DNA of 64,000 bases from Linum tenue. Its lineage: Eukaryota > Streptophyta > Magnoliopsida > Malpighiales > Linaceae. The notes under the pieces were generated by a model. That model was not told where the DNA came from. It saw nothing but the letters and a program-made list of their open reading frames with translations, and made no database searches. The stretch's first letter is position 1. Every line of letters begins with the position of its first letter. Shown piece by piece: positions 46,894-58,167 of the stretch. The position numbers were made by a program, and so were the translations under genes. The stretch is taken from assembly GCA_946122785.1 (NCBI GenBank), contig CAMGYJ010000006.1, positions 52,100,066 to 52,164,065 on the forward strand. Direction: 5' to 3'.

Positions 46894-49413
46894 GTTAAAA
46901 TTCGTAAAGGACAATTAATATACTTCTACTATCATGTATTCAACCATCCTACAGTTTTGGTTTGTGTCATACCACCATAGTACGCTTTTCAAACCATAGG
47001 TATGCTCTTATTTCAATACCAGTCAATACCATATGGTATAGACTGGTATAAAATGACTCAATTTTTTTTGACTTAAAACAAATTAAATTTATCAAAGTGG
47101 ATATCATTTTGAAGAGCACAATTAATCTGATCTAACTGTGCAAAAAAAAAAAATTTAAATTTTGACTTAAAACGAGTGAGAAATCGTCCGTCAAAGATTA
47201 AGGAGGGGAAAATTAAAGACTTTCTAGGAGAGAGAGGATGCTGATGTCATGCTGATGTGGACGGGTTACTCATAGTTACTCATCATAAGGTTACTTACCT
47301 GATCCGTTCCCGATAGTAGTTCATCATTAGTAACATGTAACAATGTTGTGCATTAATCTTCTCCGACCTGGTAACTTGACGAAGCACGATATACCTTATC
47401 TGCGTATGCATTAGGAACGTAAACGGCATCCATGAGAGAGCTGTGAGTCCGACCATAGAACAAGTAGATAACTGCTCCAATCAGCAGCCATACTGATACT
47501 CGGAGGCTCGGAGCCACGTCCCGCCCTTGTATGCATTTCCATTCATTAGAGGGTGAAAAATGGGAAAGATCAATGCTTTCTTTGCTTAAATTGAGAGATA
47601 CATTATTTTATTCTGCCGTTAATATTAACTCACCCCAGATTCACCAGCAAGTACGTATTGACAAGAATGCAAGCAACTGGTAGGAATTGAACGAAAGGGC
47701 AAGTGAAACCTGGAAAGATTTCGACAATGGCACTGGGCAGTCAATGACTCAATGTCATGGTGTGCCTCCCATTATCCTGAGCTATCAGACCAACAAAAGA
47801 AGACCTCCACCCACTATACAAGATGTGAAGCGTAGAATCCTGGAGAGAAAAAACACAATGTTCAAAATCACAAGAACTGGTGCAGGGTAGATAACATTGG
47901 TAGTAATGAATCCCTTTCACATCTGATATTCATAAGTTCGAATATGATGCACTAACACAGGCTTAGAGGCAACCAATTGGGGTTTCAAAAGCAATTGTGG
48001 GGATATCAATTGGGGTAGCATTCAATACGAATCAACGGAGAGCAGTACCTAGATCAATTTGTTTGTGACAGATACAAGTTCTAATCGAAGTCCCTCCACT
48101 GTGTATGCCTTCACCATGATCAAAGAACTTGACGGGATCCTTAAATTTCAAGCTAGAAACATCCTCAACATCACCACCACCAAGCAGCAAAGGCGAAGAA
48201 GCATCAATAGACTCATGAAATGATGAGGCAAGGGGGACTACATCAGGTGGAACGTATCTCAGTATCAGGACAGAAACCGCAACAGCAGTGAACGCAAGTA
48301 TTGTACCCACACTCACCTGTTAAAAAAAAAAGAGAAGGTGAATGAAAGTTCTAGTATTCATATTCACAAACTTGCAGGAATTTTCTTGACAATCCACTCA
48401 CCATCCCTGCTAACTGTGAAACATCCATGAAAAATGCAAGGGCTGTAGCAAGAATCCCAATCACTATCGTGCTCTTTACAGGAACCTGGGTGTGTTTATC
48501 AATGTCTGAAAAGAATGACGGTAACAATCCATCTCTAGCCATAGCCATGAACATCCTGGGCTGAAAGGAAATGATGCATGTTTACTTGTTACCAATTACA
48601 GGAAGACAACCACAAATCTTATTGTCCAAATTGTTCAGGAGTGGCAAAATCATATTTACCGGAAGTTGCCTAGGGCTTCCATATTAGTTTGCATAAGGGA
48701 ACTGATATGTTACCTGTGGAAGAAGTGAACCCATGAGACTTGCACATAGAGCAGTTACTGCCCCAGCTGTTATTATGTACCTGCCAAACGAAACATTACG
48801 GATGAGATTATGGACACCGCTAGAGCAGGTGGCCTAAAAGTTGAAGGAGTTGGACATTCTTATTAGATAGTTTCATGCTTACACTGCCCACTGCATCCCA
48901 TATGAAGCAAAAGCTGAAGTGATTGGTGTGTCTGGATCAAGTGCATAGTATGGCAATAACCCAACAACGACAACAGAAACAAGCATGCATAAAATACAAC
49001 ATATAGATAATGCGATTCCCATACCAATAGGCAAATCTTTTTTCGGATTTTTCACCTGTCCTAGAAGGAAACCATAGAAGAAAACAATGTTAATGGAACC
49101 CACTGTTCCACATCTTTAACTATTTTCTTCCTGTTTTACACAAATCAAACACTTTTTAATCAGTGTTCATGTAATGTACCTCTTCAGCTGTGCTAGCTAC
49201 TACATCAAAGCCAATGAACGAAAAGAACAGAATCCCAGATCCTGCAAGCATCCCATTAAATCCGAAAGGAAGATGCCTACAATAAGCAGAAAAACAGGGT
49301 TGGTAAAAACTGGACATGTCAACTTAAGGGCATCCCCAGAGAAGGTATACCATATTATACTGGTTCTTTACCCGGCAGCCAGATCATATCCAGGCCAGTT
49401 GTTATGATAAAGA

Positions 49414-50166
49414 TGTTGAATAAAGTTACCAAATCAGGATTGCTCTAAAAGAAGAAAGAAGACAGCCAGAGACAGCTCAACCTTCCATATTCATTCGGCT
49501 TCAAAATTCAAAGACAACGGTCGGGAAGGATTCTGAAGGCTATATAATTCAATGGTTCTTCAGCGAGCAAAGTACTTTTTGTAAGGGTGGTAGAGGGCTT
49601 CTTACAAACTGGGTCAATCAACAGAGGAAAAGGTTCTGCTTGATTGACAGTGTATAACGGGTCTGGGATCGGGATCCGGGTTGAATACTCTTGTTGTTTC
49701 TACCTTTGTGTCGTCGTTGTTTCATTTTGCTTGATAGGAAAAAATCAAATAAAAAGAGTCTCCTAGACCCCAGTACTGAGTCTAGGACGAGGAGTGACCA
49801 GTAGATTGGGAACCTCGTTAAAATTGACCGTGTTCTTTCGATTCCCTGTTGATCGCTTTCTTCTTCTTTTTCGTACCTTACTCTGGTTTGCACTTTCCCC
49901 TGCTTCAGAAACTCTGTTTGTTCTCAACGAAGAAGAGGAGTTCCAGAGCATTGCGGGCGGGCTTAAAATGTGGGCCTAATAGTTCTATTACTAACTCTAG
50001 TTACTTAATGGGCCACTTATATAACATTCTGGCCCAGCCCTTCACTTGATTAGTTTGTCCTGGAGAGAATCGCTTTATCCCTTCTTCTCCAGATAGCTCA
50101 TTTCCATTTTTCCTCTTCTTCTTCCTTCTGTCGAACCCTAATTTCCTCCATCCATTTGCTTTAACA
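49414..50166 (+). repeat. 5' LTR of the Copia element
   Basis: Begins TGTTGAATAAAG and ends GCTTTAACA, followed by two bases and the primer-binding site. Short differences from the 3' LTR include a 5-bp indel near 49774. Confidence 0.9.
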
Positions 50167-50168
50167 AT

Positions 50169-50180
50169 TGGTATCAGAGC
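50169..50180 (+). other. Primer-binding site of the Copia element
   Basis: TGGTATCAGAGC, the standard plant site complementary to the 3' end of initiator tRNA-Met. Confidence 0.9.
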
Positions 50181-50221
50181 AGGTCCTTGAGGAAGGTAGC
50201 TCCTGCCAAGGCAAAGATCAA

Positions 50222-53200
50222 ATGACCTCTTCTTCTTTCGGCCAAGCCGCATTAAATCATCCCCCTATCTTCACCGGTTCAAACTATACCGCGTGGAAGA
50301 AGAGGATGAAACAGTTTATGTGGGGTATTGATGAAGACTTGTGGTTGATTGTACAGGATGGGCCAATCGATGCCAAAGTGGAAGAGCAACATCTATGGTC
50401 AGCCGCTCAGAAGAAAAGTGCGCAGCTGAACCAACGGGCGATGCATGTGCTTCAATCGGCCATGAATCCAGATGAAGCTGACCAAGTTGAAAACTGTGAG
50501 ACAGCCAGAGAAATCTGGATAGCTCTGGAAAGCACATATGAAGGTACGTCTAATATTAGGGAGTCTCGAATTGATTTATTGGTTCATGAATATGAGGCTT
50601 TCGGTATGCTTAACAATGAGAGTATTCATGAAATGTACTCACGATTCACTGTTTTGATCAATAAGCTGAAAGGGTTAGGAAGAACTTTTCAAACTAAAGA
50701 TCTTAATAGGAAGATTCTTAGGTCGTTACCTAAGGAATGACTCTCTAAGCGTGTTGCTATTGAGGAAGCTAAAAACCTAGCAACCCTGCCTATTAACGAA
50801 TTAATAGGGTCTTTACCGAGTCATGAAAATGTGATTAGACAGGTGAATCAGGATGATGATAAAAGAAAGAAAAATTTAGCTTTTAAATCCAAGGTTGTTA
50901 CTCAGGATTCCGATAGTGATTCAGAGGCAGACTTTAACAGAGAATTCGCGCTTGTTAGCAAGAGATTTCATCGCATGTTGCAATATAAGAATGAAAGAAA
51001 ATTAAGAACTGATGAATCACGAAAGCAAGGACAGGATTATACTAATAATTATTCTCAAGCTAGGCTGCCTTATCAGCAGACCAGGAAATTTGAGTCAGGT
51101 ATACAGGAGAAAGATCCTCAAGCTTGTTATAAGTGTGGCAAGAATGGTCACATTCGGGCAAACTGCCCAATGACCCTGAAGGCAAAGGAAAGAGCAATGA
51201 AGGCCTCCTGGAGTGACTATTACTCCGAGGAAGAGGAAAATCCAGCAGATGAGGAAGCTTTTATGGCAAGCACAGATCAAACAAAAGACGACTCATCAGG
51301 TGAAAACGATCATAAATGGTATTTAGACAGTGGGTGCTCGCACCACATGTCTGGTAAGAAAGAACTGTTTTCCTCTCTTACTCCTAAAGATGGTGGTAAG
51401 GTTCTTTTTGGTGATGATGGATGTGGTCATATTGTGGGAATTGGTACTATAGGAGGGTCTCCTTATCCTGCTTTTCGTGATGTGCTTCTCGTAAAAGGTC
51501 TAAAGCATAATCTTTTGTCAATAAGCCAGCTTTGCAGCAATGGAAATCGAGTAGTTTTTAAATCTGATGCCTGCTTGGTTGAAAGGATAAATGACAGCAA
51601 GATTCCGCTTGTAGGGAATCGGGTTAATAATATGTATGTTATAGACTTACATAATCTTGAAGCCTTTCATGAAATGTGTTTTGTTGCTTCTTATCAGCAA
51701 GAGCTGTTGTGGCATCGTAAGATGGGACACATTAGTTTACCTAAACTGGTAAGTTTGTCTAAATCAGAGTGTGTCAAAGGTGTTCCCATTTTGAAGCAAA
51801 AAACCGATTTTTTCTGTGAAGTCTGTGTTGCTGGAAAACATACCAAGAAATCCTTTAAACCAAAAACTGATATAACTTCCCAACAAGTGTTTGAACTAGT
51901 TCACATGGACTTGTTTGGACCATGCACTGTGACCAGCTTGGGAGGTAAAAATTATGTATTAGTTCTGGTTGATGATTATTCTCGGTATACATGGGTTTTC
52001 TTTCTGACTCACAAAGATGAGGCAATTAAAAAATTTCAAGTGTTTGTCAAACAGTATTTGGATAAACTTAGGAGCATAAGAAGTGATAATGGTGGTGAGT
52101 TTGTGTCTGAAGAGTTTGAGAGTCTTTGTAATGACTCTGGGATAACTCATAGTTTTTCAGCCCCTCGCACTCCCCAGCAAAATGGAGTTGTTAAGAGAAA
52201 AAATCGTACTATTATCGAATATGCTCGCACCATGCTTCTCCAATACAATCTCCCAAAATTCTTCTGGGCTGAGGCTGTCAACACAGCCTGTTATATTCTA
52301 AATCGTGTGCTTGTTCGAAAGGGTCTAAAGAAAACTCCTTATGAGATCTTCATAAACAAAGCACCTAACATTAGTTACTTTCATCCTTTCGGATGCCCTT
52401 GCTTTGTTCTTAATACTAAGGAGCATCTGGGCAAATTTGATGCCAAGTCTGATGAAGCTGTTTTTCTTGGTTACTCTACAAGAGGACAGGCTTATCGTGT
52501 CTATAATAAGCGTACAAAAAAGGTGGAAGAGTCAGTTCATGTCAAGTTTAATGACTCTAACAGTGCTGTCAAGATGTCTGAACAGGATTCACTGTCATTC
52601 GATTTGATGGAATTAACAAGAGAAACAGTAGACAAAGAGAATGCTGCTGATGACTTACTTGAAGAGCAAAATAAGTTGCAAGCATCTCAAGATAAGAATT
52701 CTCGTACAGTGATTGATGAGCAACCAGAGGGAGTCAACATCATCAATGAATCTCAATCTGCAGCCCCTCCACATATTCAGAAACGCCATCCGATGGAACA
52801 AGTTATAGGAGACGTAAATGCCGGGATTCAAACTCGTGGAAACAGATATACTCCAGGTCAGTATGCCTATATCTCTCAAGTAGAACCTAAAAATTACAAG
52901 GATGCTTTAAAAGATGATGGTTGGTCTATTGCTATGACTGAAGAGTTAAATCAATTTGATTATCTGCATGTTTGGGATCTAGTACCCCGTCCTTTGGATA
53001 CTACTGTTCTAGGAATTAAATGGGTGTTTCGAAATAAATCTAACGAAGAAGGTATTATTATTCGCAACAAAGCTAGACTAGTGGCTCAGGGTTATTTTCA
53101 AGAAGAGGGGATTGATTACGACGAAACATTTGCTCCTGTAGCTCATCTTGAATCAATTCGATTACTGTGTGCCTTCGCTAGCTATATGAATTTTAAGCTT

Positions 53201-54434
53201 TACCAGATGGATGTGAAGAGTGCATTTCTAAATGGTGTTATCCAGGAGGATGTTTATGTTGAACAACCTCTAGGGTTCATAGATAATCGATTTCCAAACC
53301 ACGTTTTTAAACTTAACAAGGCCTTGTACGGTCTCAAACAGGCTCCTCGAGCCTGGTTTGAGCGATTAACCACTTTTCTTAAAAGTCAAGGTTTCGTACA
53401 AGGTAGTGTTGATAAAACCTTATTTACTAAAAGAGTGTCCGATGATCTTCTGATTGTTCAAATTTACGTTGATGATATAGTTTTCGGTTCTACAAATAAG
53501 AAACTTTGCTCTGATTTTTGTGATTCCATGAAAAATGTGTTTGAAATGAGCATGATGGGGGAATTGCAATACTTCTTAGGATTGCAAGTCAAACAAACTT
53601 CTCATGGGATTTTCATTAATCAATCAAAGTACATATCCAATATGCTGAGTAAATTCGATATGATTGCCTTGAATTCAAGTCCCACTCCTATGGCGACTAA
53701 CATTAAATTAGATAAGGATGAGACTGGAACTCCAGTTGATGAATCCCTTTATCGAGGCATGATCGGCTCCCTGCTATACTTGACGGCCAGTAGGCCCTGA
53801 TATACAACATAGCGTCTGTTTGTGTGCGCGTTTTCAGTCACAACCAAAGGAAAGTCATTTAACGGATGTTAAACGTATTTTTAGATACATTAAGGGCACA
53901 CCAGATGTTGGTATATGGTATAGCAAACAGGATATGTTTGATCTTATGGGATACAGTGACTCCGACTTTGCCGGCAGCCTTACTGATCGGCGGAGCACTA
54001 CAGGTAGTTGTCAGTTTGTTGGGCTTTCTATAGTGTCTTGGTCGTGTTAAAAACAAGGTGCTGTTGCTCTCTCAACAGCTGAAGCAGAGTATATAGCTGC
54101 TGGTAGTTCTTGCACTCAATTATTATGGCTTAGAAATCAATTAGCTGACTATGGTCTATCAACGTCTACAATTCCTTTGTTCTGTGATAATACCAGTGCC
54201 ATTAGTATGACTAGAAATCCTGTTCAACACTCTCGTACCAAGCATATAGAAGTAAAATATCACTTCATACGAGATCTGGTATTGGATAATATAGTTTCCT
54301 TACAATATATTCCCACAGAGTTCCAACTGGCGGATCTGTTTACAAAACCTTTGGTTGCTGATCGTTTTACCTTTTTATGTTTCGAAATCGGTTTGAGATC
54401 TTTAGCATCTCTAACCGAGATTTTTGAGACATAA
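50222..54434 (+). pseudogene. Copia gag-pol polyprotein with three lesions
   Basis: The likely start is ATG at 50222 (MTSSSFGQAALNHPPIFTGS). Gag has a UBN2-like region, then TGA at 50738-50740 where family members have tryptophan (LPKE-stop-LSKRV). The frame continues to a CCHC zinc knuckle (CYKCGKNGHIRANCP, near 51125), protease with WYLDSGCSHHMSG (near 51318), integrase HHCC (HRKMGHIS...CEVCVAG) and DDE core (HMDLFGP, DDYSRYTWVF, SDNGGEF), and reverse transcriptase (KSAFLNG, YGLKQAPRAWF, YVDDIVFGS). A one-base insertion near 53797 shifts into the next frame. RNase H (ALSTAEAEYIAAG) follows a TAA at 54048-54050 that replaces a lysine. Otherwise the protein is well preserved. Confidence 0.92.
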
Positions 54435-54652
54435 ATGGCTGCTCCTGTTTCCTTGTTCTGTTTTCTTTTCTTTCCTGTTGAGTCTAGGGTTAGCTCTGCA
54501 TCGTTACTTGTCCCATTTACTTTGATTCTCTTTTATTTCCTGCATTTATTTCCTTTCCTCGTTTGGGTCTGTCTGCGGGTATTTAAGCGTTGATCCCCCT
54601 CTCTAGTCCCTGCATACCTTCATTGAGTACTGCTCCTTGTCGTCCCATCAAA

Positions 54653-55614
54653 ATGGTCTTCGCTGTTACCTACACGGGTACTTTGTTCTTTGAACCAATT
54701 CCCTCCAACTATCACCGTCATATCCAAAGTTTTGCTTCACGCCCCTTTTTTCCCTCTTATCATGTCCCTTTTCCTAAACTCGTGGAATTGGGGCTTGATG
54801 TTCATGGTTTACTCGCAAATTGGGATGGGAATTCCTCCTTGATCAGCCATTTTCTTCTCTCATCTGCCCTGACCTCGTCAGATACTTCTTTTCAAACTTT
54901 CATTTCCCTAGGCTCGCTTCCCGCTCTTTTTCATCCATAGTGTTCGGCCATCTGTTCATTCTCCATCTTGATGATCTCTCAGATACTCTTCATATTCCAC
55001 GAGTTGGAGAAGCTCTTGCTGATGTTTCAGAACTAGAGCAGTTTGCGTTTCACTATGCTGATGAGTTCCACCAGCTCACTGGTGTGTTGCATGCTCCTGA
55101 CTTGTTCATGCCTGTCTCTGCACTTTTGCCCTCTCTTCGGCTGCTTCACTATTGCATCACTCGAGTTTTTGTTCCTCGTGCTGAATCCTTAGATCTAGTG
55201 CTCCCACTGGATCTTTGGATTATATCTCATGCTGTTCATGGGGTGCCTCTAGACTATGCTCATCTGGTCTTTGGTAACCTCTTGCGCCTCAATGATGCTT
55301 CCCTTACTGGTCCTCTTGCCTTCGGTCCTCTGGTCACATCCTTGCTCCTTGAACTGCATCTCCATCTTTCTCCGTTCCTCACCGTGACGCCCTCCCTTTA
55401 CCCTCTCGCTTACCATGTTCTGGATGATCTGGAGATTGCCGTTGAAGGGGAGAATGTTGTTGAAGGGGAGAATGATGTGGTCTGGGTAAGTAGCGGCAGC
55501 GACGACAGCAGCGGCAGTGGAAGCTCTGATGATGGCTCTGGGCTGGAACCGTTTGTTGAAGCTCTTCAGGCTATGTTAGAATATGGCTCTGATGATGTCA
55601 GCGACGATGCTTAA
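54653..55614 (+). pseudogene. Extra sense ORF between pol and 3' LTR of the Copia element
   Basis: It begins at ATG 54653 (AAAATGG context), about 220 bp after the pol stop, and ends TAA at 55612-55614, about 320 bp before the LTR. A frameshift near 54820 divides it. Across the shift, FPKLVELGLDVHGLL, WEFLLDQPFSS and CPDLVRYFFSNFHFP resemble the start of the 'putative plant transposon protein' domain. Later stretches (VFVPRAESLDLVLPLDLWII, HGVPLDYAHLVFGNLLRLND) fit its helical C-terminal part. The tail is acidic and Ser/Gly/Asp-rich (SSGSDDSSGSGSSDDGSG). The position equals that of the env-like ORF of SIRE elements, but I see no signal peptide or clear membrane segment, so an envelope role is not supported. 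About 320 aa before the break. Confidence 0.6.
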
Positions 55615-55931
55615 GAGAGTTCTTTCCGATTCTCCTGTTTCGCTGAGTGTGTGTCCTCTTTAAGGGGAGCTTAAGAGTTGCTTTGTTTGTTTCCTTTCGG
55701 ATTGAACTTGGGCTTGAGAGTCGCTTTGTCTGTTTCTTTCGGATTGGACTTGTGATTGCTTTGATGTCTTCTTAATGGTTGTCTCTATTGTTTGGTATTA
55801 GTTGAGTTTGTCATACTTCTTTTGATTAGTGCTAGTTAACTTGAATTATGTTGAATTGCTTTTTGCTTCTGGTTGAGAGGAGGTATGTTCTGTTTTGCAG
55901 GCAATCGGCAATCTCTGATTTAAGGGGAGAT

Positions 55932-56687
55932 AGTTGAATAAAGTTACCAAATCAGGATTTCTCTAAAAGAAGAAAGAAGACAGCCAGAGACAGCTCAACC
56001 TTCCATATTCATTCGGCTTCAAAATTCAAAGACAACGGTCGGGAAGGATTCTGAAGGCTATATAATTCAATGGTTCTTCAGCGAGCAAAGTACTTTTTGT
56101 AAGGGTGGTAGAGGGCTTCTTACAAACTGGGTCAATCAACAGAGGAAAAGGTTCTGCTTGATTGACAGTGTAACGGGTCTGGGATCGGGATCCGGGTTGA
56201 ATACTCTTGTTGTTTCTATCTTTGTGTCGTCGTTGTTTCATTTTGCTTGATAGGAAAAAATCAAATAAAAAGAGTCTCCTAGACCCCAGTGAAGTACTGA
56301 GTCTAGGACGAGGAGTGACCAGTAGATTGGGAACCTCGTTAAAATTGACCGTGTTCTTTCGATTCCCTGTTGATCGCTTTCTTCTTCTTTTTCGTACCTT
56401 ACTCTGGTTTGCACTTTCCCCTGCTTCAGAAACTCTGTTTGTTCACAACGAAGAAGACGAGTTCCAGAGCATTGCGGGCGGGCTTAAAACGTGGGCCTAA
56501 TAGTTCTATTACTAACTCTAGTTACTTAGTGGGCCACTTATATAACATTCTGGCCCAGCCCTTCACTTGATCTGTTTGTCCTGGAGAGAATCGCTTTATC
56601 CCTTCTTCTCCAGATAGCTCATTTCCATTTTGCCTCTTCTTCTTCCTTCTGTCGAACCCTAATTTCCTCCATCCATTTGCTTTAACA
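55932..56687 (+). repeat. 3' LTR of the Copia element, terminal TG changed to AG
   Basis: Begins AGTTGAATAAAG where the 5' LTR has TGTTGAATAAAG, so the conserved first base is altered. It ends GCTTTAACA at 56687, immediately before the target duplication. Confidence 0.88.
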
Positions 56688-57617
56688 AAAGATCATCCCG
56701 CAAATGTTTATTTTCGTGATGACAGTTTGTGCCAATGAACTCTGTCAAACAGCAAACATTATCACATATAGAAAAATAAATGCGAAAAGATCCATGACAA
56801 TTCAAGTGATTCTGAAAGATAAATTCAAAATTCAGAAAGCAAGATATATTATCAAGCACCTCTTTGATTCCCAATCACAAAAGTATAGTCACAATGAGAA
56901 CCAGCACTGCTGCACATGGATCTACCACGATCCCCAGTGCCGGGATGGTATGGCGAGCCAATAAGGACGACACGTTTTCCTGTCCTCCAAAAAACAATGC
57001 CTGCAAAATATCAGTGCCGCAAAACAACCGAAATTTGAGAAGGTCCCAAGATAATGAAGGCGAACTTGAAGTAGGGATTAATGGAAGATGAACTGAACCA
57101 GATTGGGAGTTAAGCCACGAGCAATAGCTGAACCTCCAACTCCAAGAGTGTATTCAAGTATAAGTGCCCAGCCATCAACCACGCAGAACTGGAAAGACCA
57201 TTATTAATGCCGAAGCTCATTACTGACTAATAATAAGGAATCAACAACCTATTATTATTACCCTTCTCCTATGCAGATATAAGCGTAGAGATAGGCACTT
57301 CCAGCTGAGGGACACCGGCTTGCGAGTTAAGCATAACAAAATGCAGAGAGAGCTGCTGCTATTACAGCAATAAGGGATGAAACCGCCAGAGCAGGTCCTG
57401 CCTGCTCTCTTGCAACTGTTCCAACAACGAACATATACCCCAGCACCAATAGTTGCTCCCACACCTATGTCAGGGGAAGCACAAAGTACATTATATGCTG
57501 ATCTAATCACTTGGTCAACCGCATAAGAGAAATTCTAATGTGCTGCAAAGCAAGAGTTTCCAATTAACATGCACTAAAAGTTAAATGCAGAATTCAAAAG
57601 GATAATTACATTATAAG

Positions 57618-58111
57618 TGTTTGTGCCACGATACCCGCTGAAACTCCAGGAACTTCCCCACGACTGGCGCCTGCCTACACAAACGCACGAAGAGGAGGGC
57701 GCCTGGGCCCGTTAATCCTCCGACGCCCAAGTTTGTTCCTTAGAGAGGGAAAAGGTCTCAAAGTAGGAGTTCTAGTGAGAGAGTCCAACCTGTGTAAATA
57801 CTACCAACTGCCCCTATTTATACTCACCGAACCCGAGGTTGATCTCCTCCACGTCACTGTCCCAATTTAATGCTTTGTACCCCCTTTGTCAGACACCCCA
57901 ACTGCTTTGTCAGGCTTCTGACACGCGACAGGCGCCGCAGGCGATGGACCACCTGACAGCTTGTCTCCCTTGGCTTTTAGTGTTTTCGTCCTTATGTGCC
58001 CTTCCTCTTGCCTGGGCCTGGAGGTATCCTGCAGGCTCTTTTCTGGGCCTTGCCCCCCAATTCTACTTCTTGGGGGCCCAGACCACTAATTGATGGATAG
58101 TACCCCCAACA
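57618..58111 (-). repeat. 3' LTR of the Tat element
   Basis: On the plus strand it begins TGTTTGTGCCACG and ends CCCCCAACA. The two short open frames here are non-coding LTR sequence and recur in the other LTR. Confidence 0.92.
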
Positions 58112-58125
58112 ATTGCCCCCCCAGT
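58112..58125 (-). other. Polypurine tract of the Tat element
   Basis: On the minus strand CTGGGGGGGCAAT directly precedes the 3' LTR. Confidence 0.8.
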
Positions 58126-58167
58126 TAGGCGCTCATGGCTTCACCTTTGAGCGCCTGACTGATTCTC

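Larger units (their letters stand above)
46318..47290. other. Intergenic DNA with palindromes, no gene seen
   Basis: No protein recognised. Two regions share the feature of a purine run after GCACAG/CTGTGC (46600-46612 and 47138-47155) followed by similar inverted flanks (GTTTTAACTCG / CGAGT..TTAAAAC pattern). They may be arms of an unclassified inverted-repeat element spanning roughly 46430-47275. Confidence 0.35.
49414..56687 (+). mobile_element. Complete SIRE/Maximus-like Copia retrotransposon, 5-bp target duplication
   Basis: AAAGA at 49409-49413 is repeated at 56688-56692. LTRs of 753 and 756 bp differ at only about a dozen positions, implying recent insertion. A primer-binding site, gag-pol, an extra downstream ORF and a polypurine tract (AGGGGAGAT at 55923-55931) are all in the expected order. 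The insertion lies within a CAT exon. Pol sequence features (VEPKNYKDAL, AMTEELNQF, YVDDIVFGSTN, MSMMGELQYFLGLQVKQ) are those of the SIRE/Maximus branch, as judged by memory. Confidence 0.93.
47330..57500 (-). pseudogene. Cationic amino acid transporter (CAT) pseudogene, split by a Copia element
   Basis: Exons recognisable from the 5' side (minus): about 57265-57470 (GVGATIGAGVYV, VAREQAGPALAVSSLI, CPSAGSAYLYAYICIGEG), about 57090-57180 (GWALILEYTLGVGGSAIARG), about 56850-56995 (HTIPALGIVVDPCAAVLV), an exon divided by the Copia element, then 49179-49275 (HLPFGFNGMLAGSGILFFSF), 48883-49056 (LPYYALDPDTPITSAFASYG), 48714-48780, 48402-48560 (MFMAMARDGLLPS), about 48050-48316, 47634-47839 (FTCPFVQFLPVACIL) and 47330-47525 (VSVWLLIGAVIYLFYGR). 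The family transports basic amino acids across plasma or vacuolar membranes. Lesions include a one-base insertion near 57430, GAA changed to TAA at 57327-57329, a one-base loss near 56872, a frameshift and stops in 47690-47790, and an 8-bp duplication near 47510. The gene cannot make a full transporter. Confidence 0.88.

Noticed and set aside
50169..50180. tRNA gene at the primer-binding sites
   Set aside because: Only the complement of the tRNA 3' end is present, without a cloverleaf.
54653..55614. Envelope protein call for the Copia downstream ORF
   Set aside because: No signal peptide, transmembrane segment or coiled coil is evident; only the position matches.
55932..56570. Frames duplicated at 49794-50049 and 56207-56570
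   Set aside because: They are Copia LTR sequence; duplication is explained by the LTR pair.
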